From assembly GCF_014696435.1 (NCBI RefSeq), contig NZ_JACJQG010000052.1, forward strand, positions 1 through 64,000: DNA of 64,000 nt. Reading direction: 5' to 3'. A program made the translations under genes and the position numbers. Each line of letters begins with the position of its first letter. Positions within the stretch are counted from its first letter, which is position 1. The DNA is from Calothrix anomala FACHB-343. GTDB taxonomy: Bacteria; Cyanobacteriota; Cyanobacteriia; Cyanobacteriales; Nostocaceae. The notes under the pieces were generated by a model that saw only the letters and a list, made by a program, of their open reading frames with translations, was not told the DNA's origin and ran no database searches. This document shows positions 26,637-36,284 of the stretch, piece by piece.

Positions 26637-26831
26637 AGGAATTTATTGCTGAGGTTTAATGCAACTTATTGTCAAATAAAATTGTGAGGATCTTGTGAAG
26701 AAGATATCTCTTTGGGGGGAGGTTAGCGATCGCAATATGAATCTGTCGAGGATATCCCAAGTTTGATGCAATATCCTATGAATCAATTCAAAATTCAAAA
26801 TAAAAAAATTTCTCTTGCTTACCCGACACAC

Positions 26832-26925
26832 CGCCCGCAGGCTGGAAGCCTGGGGCTAAAACTACGAAGCCCACAAAGGTGGGCTTTGTAAGATTAGCCG
26901 CACCCTTCTAGGGTGACGGCGGGAT
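26832..26925. repeat. Dispersed palindromic repeat (CAGGCT family), copy 2
   Basis: Hairpins CAGGCTGGAAGCCTG, AAGCCCAC-AAAG-GTGGGCTT and CCCTTCTAGGG in series, flanked by CCGCCCG and CGGCGGG. It lies in the 354-base gap upstream of feoB, which otherwise holds only AT-rich promoter-like DNA. Confidence 0.8.
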
Positions 26926-26990
26926 TTCGGGATCAGCGAGGGGTTTTACCATTGATTAGCCTTTAGGATGCTTCCTTTTCCCAATTAAGA

Positions 26991-27560
26991 TTATTTATTA
27001 TTTATATTTAGCTGAGAATAGGGATTTTGTGAATTAACATTGTTGAGTTTCAAGAAGCTGTCAAAGGCATACCAAGCTAAGACATACCAAGGAATCATAT
27101 CTAATTGCATACCTTTAATAATTAACTGTCTCACAGCTAATATACTTAGTCCTAAAGGAAACAAAACTCTTAAATCAACTGTACTATCTGTAGCGCGGGC
27201 AAACTTATTATTTACAGCTATTACAGATTTTCTTACATATATAGCTGCTTTAGTATTTCTTGGTATGTAATTTGTAAAATTAATACCTAAATTTTGCATA
27301 GATGCGAAAACAACAGCTAAAGTAACATTCTCAGCATAATTGATGAGAATGCTACCTTGATGCAAGTTGGTTTTTACCTGAATAATGTACGGTTGCGTCT
27401 CTAGAAAATTGACAATTTGTTGCATTATCTCAGATTGACGATGGCTAGGTGCAATTCTCAACCGCAACCTTCCCGGAGTATCGCTAATAATTTGGGTAGC
27501 TATCGGTGTATCAGCGAGTGCTGGATGGCTAATTTGTTGTTTCTGGGGAATAATTACCAT
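26991..27560 (-). CDS. HMA_2-type metal-associated domain protein
   Basis: About 189 residues from ATG 27560. The in-frame ATG at 27596 starts inside a GGGGCAT repeat and encodes repeat residues, so it was not used. An HMA-like (ferredoxin-fold) domain at about residues 25-95 begins TPGRLRLRIAPSH. It lacks the GMxCxxC metal-binding cysteines. One or two hydrophobic helices near the C-terminus (LFPLGLSILAVRQLII, MIPWYVLAWYAFDSFL) suggest membrane attachment. The same TPGRLR(L/F)R sequence occurs in the two P-type ATPases and the 352-residue protein nearby, so it probably works with them. Metal specificity is unknown. Confidence 0.75.
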   Translation of the reverse strand: MVIIPQKQQISHPALADTPIATQIISDTPGRLRLRIAPSHRQSEIMQQIVNFLETQPYIIQVKTNLHQGSILINYAENVTLAVVFASMQNLGINFTNYIPRNTKAAIYVRKSVIAVNNKFARATDSTVDLRVLFPLGLSILAVRQLIIKGMQLDMIPWYVLAWYAFDSFLKLNNVNSQNPYSQLNINNK

Positions 27561-27572
27561 AGTTTTGGTTGA

Positions 27573-27608
27573 AAATGGGCATGGGGCATGGGGCATGGGG
27601 CATGGGGC
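27573..27608. repeat. GGGGCAT tandem repeat
   Basis: Consecutive GGGCATG/GGGGCAT heptamers in the gap before the HMA gene. The same motif recurs at 49577-49638 and, complemented (ATGCCCAATGCCCC), at 52968-53003. Confidence 0.85.
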
Positions 27609-27637
27609 AAAAGTTAAAATTCAATATAGAGTTCTTA

Positions 27638-27736
27638 TACCAATTGGAAAAAAGAATGCGACAGATTGTAGGGGCACTGGCAATGCCATGCCCTCTAGAA
27701 CATTTTGATATGTCGCAAAGATTATTGAAATTGGTA
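27638..27736 (+). mobile_element. MITE-like element, family B, copy 2
   Basis: 99 bp from TACCAATTGG to AATTGGTA, with inner palindrome GGGGCA-CTGGCAATGCCA-TGCCC and shared blocks GAATGCGACA and TATGTCGCAAAG. One base separates it from family A copy 2, giving a B-A composite found again, inverted, at 43190-43417. Confidence 0.85.
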
Positions 27737-27737
27737 T

Positions 27738-27864
27738 TACTATTTTCAGGTAAATAGACCACGCTGTAGGGGCACGGCAACAGTAAAATTATTGTATGTA
27801 CCAAAAGATTGTCGATGCCGTGCCCCTACGACAGATGTGGTTCAAATAGGTGAAAACTGCTGTA
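27738..27864 (-). mobile_element. MITE-like element, family A, copy 2
   Basis: 127 bp, inverted relative to copies 1 and 3. It matches them throughout, including GTAGGGGCACGGC and TTATTGTATGTACCAAAAGATTG, but lacks three bases (AGC) at its left end. Ends are TA. It directly follows the family B element. Confidence 0.85.
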
Positions 27865-27970
27865 ATTTTGAATTTTGTGGAAAGTCTGAGCGCCGGCTTC
27901 CGACGAACAGAACTTTCCAAGAGAGAATTTTGAATTTTGAATTTTTTATCCCCCTTCCCCATGCGCTGTA

Positions 27971-28270
27971 TTAATCTTTGTGGTGATTTTCCACAACATT
28001 GGCACCTGGTTCAAATACATGTTGATATTGGCTTTCAGCGATTTCGGCTTTGGCTTCAGCAACGATGTCTTCCCAGGTTTCACCCAGTTCAGCGAAAGCA
28101 CCTTTGCTTTTTTCGTAGGCGAGGATTCCACCTTTAATAATAGATTTAGCTACGGGTTTACCAATACCAGCCACAACTGGCAGAATAACTGGTGCTAACA
28201 ATACTGCACCAATACCAGCGATTAGTCCAGGTCTACCTGCGTTTTCCATTAAATCTGTAATTTTAGCCAT
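27971..28270 (-). CDS. DUF5132 family small protein
   Basis: 99 residues. A hydrophobic glycine-rich segment (LIAGIGAVLLAPVILPVVAGIGKPVAKSIIKGG, about residues 15-47) is followed by an acidic helical tail ending EPGANVVENHHKD. This matches DUF5132, small membrane-associated proteins frequently next to HMA-domain proteins and P-type ATPases. The His/Asp-rich tail might bind metal (inference). It lies four bases after the ATPase stop in the same direction, so it is the last gene of that operon. Confidence 0.78.
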   Translation of the reverse strand: MAKITDLMENAGRPGLIAGIGAVLLAPVILPVVAGIGKPVAKSIIKGGILAYEKSKGAFAELGETWEDIVAEAKAEIAESQYQHVFEPGANVVENHHKD

Positions 28271-28274
28271 ATTT

Positions 28275-30587
28275 TTATGAACCTCCTGGTGGGGAATATG
28301 GGGATAAATGTTTGCTTGCGCGAGTATCGCGGATTTGGGATGAGGAAGTTGTGAGGATTGGTCTTAAACCGTTGACTCCGGCAACTACGGTGGAACCATT
28401 GTTGACTATGGTTGCGGCTAGGGGGTTGAGTCCAAATAAAGCGGCGATCGCTAATCCTGCCAAATTTGGTATAGTGATAATGGCGGTATTTTGCTGAATC
28501 AATTGCTTGGCTTGATGCGCAATTGCGATCGCTGTTAACAAACCATGCAAATCATTCTGCATTAACACTATATCTGCTGTCTCCCGTGCAATCTCGGAAC
28601 CATTGGCAAAGGATACAGAAACATCGGCGTAAGCTAAAGCTGGTGAATCATTAATTCCATCGCCAACAAAGGCGACTGTTCTACCTTGGTTGTGTAGTTG
28701 CTGGACGATAGCGGCTTTTTGTGCGGGAAAGGCTTCTGCGTGGGTATGCGATGGCGGTATTCCCAATTCTGCTGCTACGGCGTTGGCTATCTGCTGGTTG
28801 TCGCCGGTAAGCAGATGTACATCTATGCCTTCTACCGTTAACAACTGATGAATTACGTCAGGGCTTTCATTGCGTAAGACATCTTTATAAGTAATTATAC
28901 CCTGTAATTCCTGGTTGCTAGCAACATATATTGTCGATTCTGCGAGATGATATTGTTTAGTTAGGGATGACATATCTACGCCTTGTTGACGTAAAAAGCG
29001 ATCGCTTCCTACATAGACAGTTTCACCATTGATAATTGCTTCTACACCTAAGCCTAGTTGATAATGCCATTGACTGCGCTGGGGAATATTCACACCTTGC
29101 GCGTCGGCGTAACGAATTATCGCTGCTGCTACTGGATGAGTTAATCTTTGTTCTGCTGCTGCGGCTAATGCTAAAACTCGCCATTGGGAAACATCGGGAT
29201 GACAACTTTCTACATTAATCACCTCTGCTTCGCCTTTTGTTAGCGTCCCTGTTTTATCAAAAACAATGGTATCAATTTGCGCCAGTTGTTCTAAGGCTCG
29301 ACCACTGCGAATCAGAATTCCTTGTTTAGCGGCATAGCTCAAAGATGCTAAAACTACTGTGGGAATAGCCACGCGAATTCCTGTAGCAAAATCTAAGGTA
29401 AGGATGCTGGCGGCTCTGGCGGCGTTTTTTGTCAGTGAAAATACGGTTGCTGCTAGTAGCAAAGTTGGTAATACAGCTTTCTCGGCGATTGTCGTTGCAT
29501 AGTTTTCCATGCGGGTATCATGGACTGGTGCTGCTTCCATGAATTTGATACTTTGTCCAGCACGGGTATCATCGCCTGTGCTTTCAACTAAGATATAAAT
29601 TCTCCCTTCCCTTACCAAAGTAGAGGCAAATACTCGTTGTCCTTTAGTTTTCAAGCTGGGTATGGATTCACCCGTGAGTTTTTGCTCATCTAGTAAGGCT
29701 TTACCTTTAATGATTGTGCCATCAACTGGTACTTGTTCCCCTGGATAAACAATGACAGTATCGCCTATTTGTACATCGTGAATGGGAATTTGCACCTTTT
29801 CTCCATCCCTTTCTACCCAGATAAATTGTCCTAAACAACTGAGTAAATCTAATGTTTGCAGTTGGGAAGTACGTGCCGTGCGATCGCGGATATTTTCGCC
29901 AATAGCAATTAAACTCAACATTAGGGCTGGTGTGAGAAAATGACCTTGAGCAGTGGTAATTGCGATCGCTAAACAATCCAACACATCAATTGTGAGTTTT
30001 TGCTGTCTGACAATTCCTGTAACTGCTCGTTGCAAAACAGGTAAACTAGCTACAGCAACAGTTCCTACCCGCAAAATTGGCGGAATTGGTAAACCAAAAA
30101 TCCTCTCGCAGACAGCTAAACCTGTAGCTAACACTGGTAGTGATAAGCTAGATTCAGCTGTTTGTTGTTCGTTAGTTGATGGCTTAAGTTGAGAAGTTAC
30201 AGAAATTTGCCTAGCAGCTAGTAGCAACTTACCCAAACAGCAGCGCATTTTGTTGTCATTAACTACGTTGGGTTGATAGGTAATAACTAAAGATGCGGCG
30301 ATTGAGTTGATGCGAAAACTAGTAATTAAAGGTTCTGCTGTTAATAAACCTTGCAGTCTGGAAGTATATTGTGCATCATGCCGTAAATTTGGCACTCGTA
30401 ACCTTAATCTTCCCGGTATTTCATGAACAACTTGATAATTTTGATGAGGGGAATTTTGGTTACTAGCTACAGGAAGTTGGACAACTTTACCATTGCTTTT
30501 CCCTAAATCGTCTAAGGGACTAGCTGCTACTAACGATTCGAGTGGAATTTTCACTTTACCATTCCTTTCGCCCATTGGAAGCGTCAT
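28275..30587 (-). CDS. P1B-type (heavy-metal-like) ATPase without CPx motif, copy 1
   Basis: 770 residues. An HMA-like domain at about 55-125 (HEIPGRLRLRVPNLRHD, no CxxC) is followed by membrane helices and the actuator domain (KLTGESIPSLK), then P-domain D444-K-T-G-T, the HP motif of the N domain (LTHPVAAAII) and GDGINDSPALAYAD. The membrane motif that is CPC or CPx in metal pumps reads LDFATGIRVAIPT here, so the usual thiolate ligands are absent. ATG 30587 overlaps the stop of the upstream gene by four bases (ATGA), implying translational coupling. An inner-membrane cation pump is predicted; the substrate is unknown and may not be a soft metal. Confidence 0.88.
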   Translation of the reverse strand: MTLPMGERNGKVKIPLESLVAASPLDDLGKSNGKVVQLPVASNQNSPHQNYQVVHEIPGRLRLRVPNLRHDAQYTSRLQGLLTAEPLITSFRINSIAASLVITYQPNVVNDNKMRCCLGKLLLAARQISVTSQLKPSTNEQQTAESSLSLPVLATGLAVCERIFGLPIPPILRVGTVAVASLPVLQRAVTGIVRQQKLTIDVLDCLAIAITTAQGHFLTPALMLSLIAIGENIRDRTARTSQLQTLDLLSCLGQFIWVERDGEKVQIPIHDVQIGDTVIVYPGEQVPVDGTIIKGKALLDEQKLTGESIPSLKTKGQRVFASTLVREGRIYILVESTGDDTRAGQSIKFMEAAPVHDTRMENYATTIAEKAVLPTLLLAATVFSLTKNAARAASILTLDFATGIRVAIPTVVLASLSYAAKQGILIRSGRALEQLAQIDTIVFDKTGTLTKGEAEVINVESCHPDVSQWRVLALAAAAEQRLTHPVAAAIIRYADAQGVNIPQRSQWHYQLGLGVEAIINGETVYVGSDRFLRQQGVDMSSLTKQYHLAESTIYVASNQELQGIITYKDVLRNESPDVIHQLLTVEGIDVHLLTGDNQQIANAVAAELGIPPSHTHAEAFPAQKAAIVQQLHNQGRTVAFVGDGINDSPALAYADVSVSFANGSEIARETADIVLMQNDLHGLLTAIAIAHQAKQLIQQNTAIITIPNLAGLAIAALFGLNPLAATIVNNGSTVVAGVNGLRPILTTSSSQIRDTRASKHLSPYSPPGGS

Positions 30588-31642
30588 AAAGGAAAGTTCG
30601 CCATCAAGCCTAAAGAATAAGACATCATTGAAGGCTTTAAATCAATCCAGATTTTTGATAGATCTAAATCTATATTTGTTTCTGCTGACGGCGTTGTTAA
30701 TGGCTGCGCTTCTGGCGGTGACACTAATATTTCTGGTGCTATCTCTGGTGGTAAAGCCGATTCTAGCAAGTGTAACCAATAATCTACACTCGTTTCTGGA
30801 TGATGATAATTAATTACTACTGAACTTGCTTGATAGTTCACCCGAAAATTAATAACTTCCGCATCAGCTTTGAGGATACTCTCTAATTTTTTACCATAGG
30901 CTGAATCTTTATTCAGTTGCTCAACATGAAAGCGAATTCTCCCAGGAATTTGATGGACAACTTGATAACTTAGTTTTCCCGGTTTAGCTATTTCTTTAAG
31001 AGACTTGTTCGCCACTTTTGTAAATCCTCGTAGCGGTATTTCTTTTTCCGTGAATTTCTCGGCAGTTTTTGCAATTACAGCAAGTAATAAACCCGGTTCT
31101 ACAGAGTCTATTACCCAGCGAGTTGCATCTGCCACCAGCATATAAACTAAAATTGCTGGTAAGCCTCTAACTCTCAAACCTCTTGTTACTGCTAACCCAG
31201 CCAGCAACGGTATCATCGCCATTGATTGCTTTTGCCAGAATTCCAGAGATTTAAAATCAGTCAAATCCACTTTACTGACTGCGGGAGAATAGCTAACATC
31301 AAATTCTGTTAATATTTTCAACACCTGGGGTAAAGAGACCTGATTTTCATCAAAGGTAAAAATTACACTACCCCGTTGTTGATTATGCTGAATATCTAAT
31401 AGCCAACTCTGTTGTTTTAAGTCTTGACACAGTTGCTCTATTTGACAATTCCAATTCCCATCATTAGACCGGATACGTAGCCGTCCAGCAGTTGCATGAA
31501 TTACTTGTAATTTTACCTGCTCAACTACTTGATTACCATGTTCCTGCGCTGATATTTCATCACAGAAATTCTGCTCAGAAGTTAAGTCAGGATAGTCATT
31601 TAACGGCGTACTTAAATTGTGACTACTGATGGTTGTTGTCAT
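30584..31642 (-). CDS. Tandem HMA_2-domain protein
   Basis: 352 residues with two HMA-like domains: about 48-115 (HATAGRLRIRSNDGNW) and about 225-295 (HQIPGRIRFHVEQLNKDSA). Both lack CxxC. Between them is a hydrophobic stretch (MAMIPLLAGLAVTRGL, LPAILVYMLVADATRWVI) that could cross the membrane. The domain similarity to the N-terminus of the following ATPase and the ATGA overlap suggest it supplies or regulates that pump, or forms part of the same complex. It is the first gene of the leftward cluster and is divergent from ATPase copy 2 across a 917-base gap. Confidence 0.78.
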   Translation of the reverse strand: MTTTISSHNLSTPLNDYPDLTSEQNFCDEISAQEHGNQVVEQVKLQVIHATAGRLRIRSNDGNWNCQIEQLCQDLKQQSWLLDIQHNQQRGSVIFTFDENQVSLPQVLKILTEFDVSYSPAVSKVDLTDFKSLEFWQKQSMAMIPLLAGLAVTRGLRVRGLPAILVYMLVADATRWVIDSVEPGLLLAVIAKTAEKFTEKEIPLRGFTKVANKSLKEIAKPGKLSYQVVHQIPGRIRFHVEQLNKDSAYGKKLESILKADAEVINFRVNYQASSVVINYHHPETSVDYWLHLLESALPPEIAPEILVSPPEAQPLTTPSAETNIDLDLSKIWIDLKPSMMSYSLGLMANFPL

Positions 31643-32129
31643 TAGTTAATAGCTGCACCAATTCAGACATTCACGATAGCTTCAATCATACCCGATTCTT
31701 TTCTCAATAAGATTTGTTCTTGAGAATAATTTGATAATCCGTAAATTTTGCTATTATTTCTTGTTCTTTGTTTATATAACTTAAAGGTTATACATAATTT
31801 TGCATACTCAACTCTCACAAGCTGGAAAATATTGTTAAATTTGGGTGTCTTTTCATCTTTCTTCCTCTGTGAACTCTGTCTTGAAAAGTTCTGATCGGAG
31901 GAAACCTCCGCTCAGACTTTTCGCTGTGTCCTCTGTGGTTCATTTCTTCCTAATCTTAAAAATGAATGGCGCAGATTGCAGTTCCGCTTCAACAAGACTC
32001 AAAGCTTTGCATCAGAACGTGAGAGAAACTTCAAGACTTACGCAAAAGTTACGGGAAATTAAACCACAGAGGACACAGAGGACACAGAGAAATAAAACTT
32101 TTAGAGAGTTATTGCTTAACTCTTAAACT

Positions 32130-32259
32130 TACAGCAGTTTTCATGCATTTAAACCACAATCGTAGTAGGGGCACGGCACCAGTAAGATTATTGTATATCC
32201 GAGAAGATTGTGGATGCCGTGCCCCTACAGTGTGGTCTATGTACCTGAAAATTGCTGTA
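32130..32259 (+). mobile_element. MITE-like element, family A, copy 3
   Basis: 130 bp, TA-bounded, TACAGCAGTTTTCA...AAATTGCTGTA, with the GGGGCACGGCACC/GATGCCGTGCCCC inner palindrome. It diverges by scattered substitutions from copies 1 and 4. Confidence 0.85.
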
Positions 32260-32468
32260 ATCTTTATGTAAAGAAATATATTCATTAATCACGATTCTTA
32301 ACTTTTTGCAAATAAAAAGTTAGTCAGATGCAGAAAAGTTTTTGTAAAAACAATCAAAATAATTGTTATTGTATAAAATCATCAGAAAAATTAGGGTTTC
32401 GCTAGGCATCAGAATGCAAATTTTGATAGGATAAAAAATCCCTATGGGCACAGAGGATATATTAAAAC

Positions 32469-32524
32469 TTAAGTTAGAACTGGGGAATTTTAAATTTGAG
32501 ATTTAGGTAGGAGCGCTAACTTAA
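32469..32524. promoter_or_regulatory. 9-bp inverted repeat upstream of ATPase copy 2
   Basis: TTAAGTTAG (32469-32477) and CTAACTTAA (32516-32524) form a perfect inverted repeat 36-91 bases before the ATG. It could be a looped operator or mRNA stem. No regulator gene is next to it, so function is only suggested. Confidence 0.3.
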
Positions 32525-32559
32525 ATTGAGAGTTGCCAATTTGAAATACTCCCACTTTA

Positions 32560-34842
32560 ATGGTTGGAATCAATTCACAATTGATTGAGCTTGTTAACTC
32601 TGAGCCATTGTCTGCCAAAAGAGAGGATGACGATATGGTTTTAGCAGTAAAATTACCAGATAATATGGAGATTGCAGTAAAAGCAAAAAATACTGCTATT
32701 ACTTACTCTGTCGTCCATGCAATACCAGGACGGGTAAGATTTCGTATTCCTTTATTAGCAGAAGATGGGGATTATGGCTGGCGGTTAGAAACACTCTTAA
32801 AATCGGATAGTAGAGTCACAGATATTCGCATCAATCGCCAAGCTGCATCAATTGTCATTCAATATCAACAGAGTGAAAATTATAATCGCGCTTTTTTGAA
32901 ACAGATAGTGCGATCGCTCCAACTTGCCACAAATACCTCACCTATTACCCAAAATACCACCAGCCCAGAAGAAGCTGAAGCAGAAGAGGCAGGTGTTAAA
33001 TTACCAGCCTTTGCAGTTTTGCTAGCATTACTGGGTTTAAGGCTTCCCATTCCCCAAAGTTTAATTGCTTCGGTTGTCGCCCTCGCAGCTTGGCCTGTTG
33101 CTAAACGCGCCTACAATAGTATTACCAAGAACCGCAAATTAAATATCGATTGCCTAGATTTTATGGCAATTTCCCTCACCGCAGCCCAAGGAAACCTCCT
33201 CACCCCAGCTTTGGTGATGACTCTGCATGAAATTGGTGATATGATTCGCGATCGCACAGCGCGAGTATCCGAACAAAACGCTTCTAACCTCCTTGACTCC
33301 CTGGGACGTTATGCTTGGGTATTGCAACCCGATGGACAAAAACAGCAAATTGAAGCCACATCTGTGCAACAAGGTGATACAGTCATTGTCTATCCAGGTG
33401 AGCAAATTCCCGTAGATGGTCAAGTGTTGCGCGGTAAAGCATTAATCGACCAACAAAAACTTACAGGTGAGTCTCTGCCTGTGTTACGGCAAATCGGCGA
33501 AACTGTATATGCTTCCACCTTGGTAAGGGAAGGAGAAATTTACATTCACACCGAGAAAGTAGGCAATGCTACCCGTGCAGGTGCAAGTATCGAATTAGTC
33601 CAACAAGCACCAGTTCATGATACCCGCATGGGAAATTACGCCGCCGCCATTGCCGACAAAGCGGTAATTCCTTCGCTATTATTTGCTGGCATAGTATTAG
33701 TTGCTACCCGCAATCCTGCCAGAGCCGCCTCAATTTTGACCCTAGATTTTGTCACCGGAATTCGTGTTTCCCTACCCACAACCTTTTTAGCCGCATTAAC
33801 CCATGCTACCAGACATGGTGTACTGATTCGGAGCGGTCGCGCATTAGAAAAATTAGCACAAGTAGATACTTTAGTTTTTGATAAAACCGGCACCTTGACC
33901 CAAGGTAACATTCAAGTAGTAGCAGTAGAAGCAGTTGCAGAGCGAATATCTACCAGCAGATTATTAGAATTAGCCACAGCCGCAGAACAAAGATTAACTC
34001 ACCCTGTAGCCGAAGCAGTCATGCGCTATGCTGCAGAACAGAATGTAGAAATTTTACCCCGTGGGGAATGGAATTATGAAATTGGTTTAGGCGTAATTGC
34101 CCAAATTGATGGTCAAGAGGTATTAGTAGGAAGCGATCGCTTATTATCTAAGTTTAATATCCCCCTGACTTGTTTTGATCGCGAACATCACTGTCAGCCA
34201 GAAGATTGTACAAACACCTTAAATTGTCCGATCTCTGCCCATGATTCCTTATTATATATAGCAGTTAACAGAGAATTTGCCGGAGTCATTGCTTATACAG
34301 ATCCCCTACGCCCCGAAAGTTCCGCCATCCTAGAACAATTACAAACAGAATATGGCATGGAAATTCATCTATTAACTGGGGATAGCCAAGCCAAAGCAGA
34401 GATGGTAGCAGAAAAACTCGGTATACCCTTGAGTAACGTTCACGCCGAAGCCTTTCCCGAAACCAAAGCCGCAATTATCCAGCAACTCAAAGCCGAAGGT
34501 AAAACAGTAGGTTACACCGGCGATGGTTTAAACGATTCCGCCGCCTTAGCTTATGCAGATGCAGCCATATCCTTTGGTGATGGTTCGGAAATAGCTAGAG
34601 AAACCGCCGATGTCGTGCTGATGAATAATAACTTAACTAGTTTTGTCGATGCAATAGCGATCGCCCGCGAAACCAAAACCGTCATTGGGCAAAATATTAG
34701 TTTAGCTGTCGTTCCCAATTTAGCCGCCTTAGGACTAGCCACCACCGTAGGAATGCACCCCCTAGCAGCCACTGTAATACATAATGGTTCCGCGATCGCC
34801 GCCGGACTCAACGGTTTGCGTCCACTCATGCATCGTGATTAA
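32560..34842 (+). CDS. P1B-type (heavy-metal-like) ATPase without CPx motif, copy 2, with Cys-rich insert
   Basis: 760 residues, clearly paralogous to copy 1 across the gap. HMA-like domain at about 50-115 (HAIPGRVRFRIPLLAED, no CxxC), actuator KLTGESLPVL, P-domain D441-K-T-G-T, N-domain HP motif (LTHPVAEAVM) and hinge GDGLNDSAALAYAD. The membrane motif reads LDFVTGIRVSLPT in place of CPx. Unlike copy 1, the nucleotide-binding region has an insertion with Cys538, Cys545, Cys550 and Cys556 plus His543-His544, a possible metal or redox site. ATG 32560 is tentative; an in-frame ATG at 32635 gives a shorter N-terminus that still keeps the HMA domain. Confidence 0.88.
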   Translation: MVGINSQLIELVNSEPLSAKREDDDMVLAVKLPDNMEIAVKAKNTAITYSVVHAIPGRVRFRIPLLAEDGDYGWRLETLLKSDSRVTDIRINRQAASIVIQYQQSENYNRAFLKQIVRSLQLATNTSPITQNTTSPEEAEAEEAGVKLPAFAVLLALLGLRLPIPQSLIASVVALAAWPVAKRAYNSITKNRKLNIDCLDFMAISLTAAQGNLLTPALVMTLHEIGDMIRDRTARVSEQNASNLLDSLGRYAWVLQPDGQKQQIEATSVQQGDTVIVYPGEQIPVDGQVLRGKALIDQQKLTGESLPVLRQIGETVYASTLVREGEIYIHTEKVGNATRAGASIELVQQAPVHDTRMGNYAAAIADKAVIPSLLFAGIVLVATRNPARAASILTLDFVTGIRVSLPTTFLAALTHATRHGVLIRSGRALEKLAQVDTLVFDKTGTLTQGNIQVVAVEAVAERISTSRLLELATAAEQRLTHPVAEAVMRYAAEQNVEILPRGEWNYEIGLGVIAQIDGQEVLVGSDRLLSKFNIPLTCFDREHHCQPEDCTNTLNCPISAHDSLLYIAVNREFAGVIAYTDPLRPESSAILEQLQTEYGMEIHLLTGDSQAKAEMVAEKLGIPLSNVHAEAFPETKAAIIQQLKAEGKTVGYTGDGLNDSAALAYADAAISFGDGSEIARETADVVLMNNNLTSFVDAIAIARETKTVIGQNISLAVVPNLAALGLATTVGMHPLAATVIHNGSAIAAGLNGLRPLMHRD

Positions 34843-34939
34843 TCAGCTATTCCTCATTACCGCAGAGATACCTGATGCTAGGTCGGATAATTTTTATCTC
34901 ATCGAGAAACTGACAAATGACAAATGACAAATGACTAAC

Positions 34940-36067
34940 TTATGCTTCAATTTGCGCGATCGCATCTACTGGGGTGACATTACTATAAATAATCGACATA
35001 ATCCCCGGTAAATATTCATCCATCATCGCCACGTTAGCGTAAACTACTCGTTTGATCAGTGCAAAACTCAGTCTGTCACCTTCCACATCAATGCTGGTTT
35101 TGTAGCTAATTTCGCCATCATTAAAATCTAGTTCAAAGTTACCCAGAATCATCCCAGAATTTGCTCTCGTAATAAACTCAGCTATAGCCAATAGTTTATT
35201 TTCTGGTGCGTTGACTGGACAAATTGAGTAAAAAACAAATTGATTTTGTTCGCTTCTCGCCCTAGCATAACAATTCCATTTACCATTTTCGCCTTGGAAT
35301 GGTAATTGTAACGCTGGCTGTCCGGGAATTTCTAGAAAAGCCCATTCATCAATTTTAAAGAAATTAACGATGGTGTCTAACAGATTATTATCTGGAGTAT
35401 TTTCTGGGAAATCAGCCGCAATTTTTTGGGTAATTTTATCGGGATTAATATCTGATATCTCTGTTAAAAATTTATCTAGGTCTTGCAGCATTTTAGCGGC
35501 TGATTTTTGCGTTTTTACAGATAAATTCGCTTCTGTCCAATCTTTAAAAAAGTTGACAATTCCTGCGGCGATTTCTTCACCAGAGTTGCTAGCTTGAGCG
35601 AGATTTTCAGGACTAATATAAGACCAAAGAGTTGTATAACCGATTTCCCCTGATTCTTGTTGCTGTTTTACAGATAAAGCTAACCAATTTTCGGTAAATA
35701 GGAGTTGATGATCTGGTTGTTCTTGGCTTAATTTGAAAATGTAATTTGCAGCTTCCTTATCATTGACAGCGTGTTCAGCTAGTAGGGGTAATAAATCGGG
35801 TTTGAGACTAGCTTCGATGGTGATATTTGGTTCTGCAAGGAATTTTTGAGATGAAAGCTGGTTTCGCGCATCTGGTTTGAGGTTGAATAATGCTTCTGTG
35901 TCGATGCGTTGATAGAGTTGGGGTGTTACTTCCAAAGTTAGGCGACAGGCGATAAGTTCGCTATCTTGTTTGTTGAGGCTGAGGGTAATGGCGCGAACAT
36001 TTAAGGGAGATTGGGAAGAATCGAGAAGGGTTAGTTCGCTGTCTAATTGATGATTTTCAGTTACCAT
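34940..36067 (-). CDS. YbjN-domain protein
   Basis: 375 residues. The C-terminal 145 or so (VNFFKIDEWAFLEIPGQPAL, CYARARSEQNQFVFYSICPV, SIDVEGDRLSFALIKRVVYANVAMMDEYLPG) match the YbjN family, which has a type III chaperone-like fold. The N-terminal 225 residues are acidic, soluble and unrecognised. No signal peptide. YbjN proteins are general stress or sensory-regulator proteins in enterobacteria; the cyanobacterial role is unknown. It is divergent from the LRR protein gene, which starts 217 bases away on the other strand. Confidence 0.75.
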   Translation of the reverse strand: MVTENHQLDSELTLLDSSQSPLNVRAITLSLNKQDSELIACRLTLEVTPQLYQRIDTEALFNLKPDARNQLSSQKFLAEPNITIEASLKPDLLPLLAEHAVNDKEAANYIFKLSQEQPDHQLLFTENWLALSVKQQQESGEIGYTTLWSYISPENLAQASNSGEEIAAGIVNFFKDWTEANLSVKTQKSAAKMLQDLDKFLTEISDINPDKITQKIAADFPENTPDNNLLDTIVNFFKIDEWAFLEIPGQPALQLPFQGENGKWNCYARARSEQNQFVFYSICPVNAPENKLLAIAEFITRANSGMILGNFELDFNDGEISYKTSIDVEGDRLSFALIKRVVYANVAMMDEYLPGIMSIIYSNVTPVDAIAQIEA

Positions 36068-36284
36068 ATCCTAATATTCAGACTAAAAGATGCGATCGCT
36101 CTATAGATTATCTCACTGCTAAGTGACTATGAGGCGATCGCAATAATTGTAAAATTATAAGAGATACACAGAGTAAAATATAGTAGATACAACCACCAAC
36201 ACAACTGATTTTAGTATGAAAAAAATAAATTATAGATAAATTGTAAGAGTTTAACAAAATTGTAATAATACAGGTAAATGAAGT

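Larger units (their letters stand above)
31643..32559. other. Long divergent intergenic region with repeats
   Basis: 917 bases between divergent P-type ATPase operons, without a convincing gene. It contains an inverted pair of TGTGTCCTCTGTGGTT (about 31925-31940) and AACCACAGAGGACACA (about 32062-32078), MITE A copy 3 (32130-32259), and AT-rich DNA before the 32560 start. Open frames at 31845-32126 fall in repeat DNA and are not counted as genes. Confidence 0.7.

Noticed and set aside
31845-32126. 93-codon open frame on the plus strand
   Set aside because: It runs through repeat DNA (CCTCTGTGG and its inverted copy), has no ribosome site and its translation is not protein-like.
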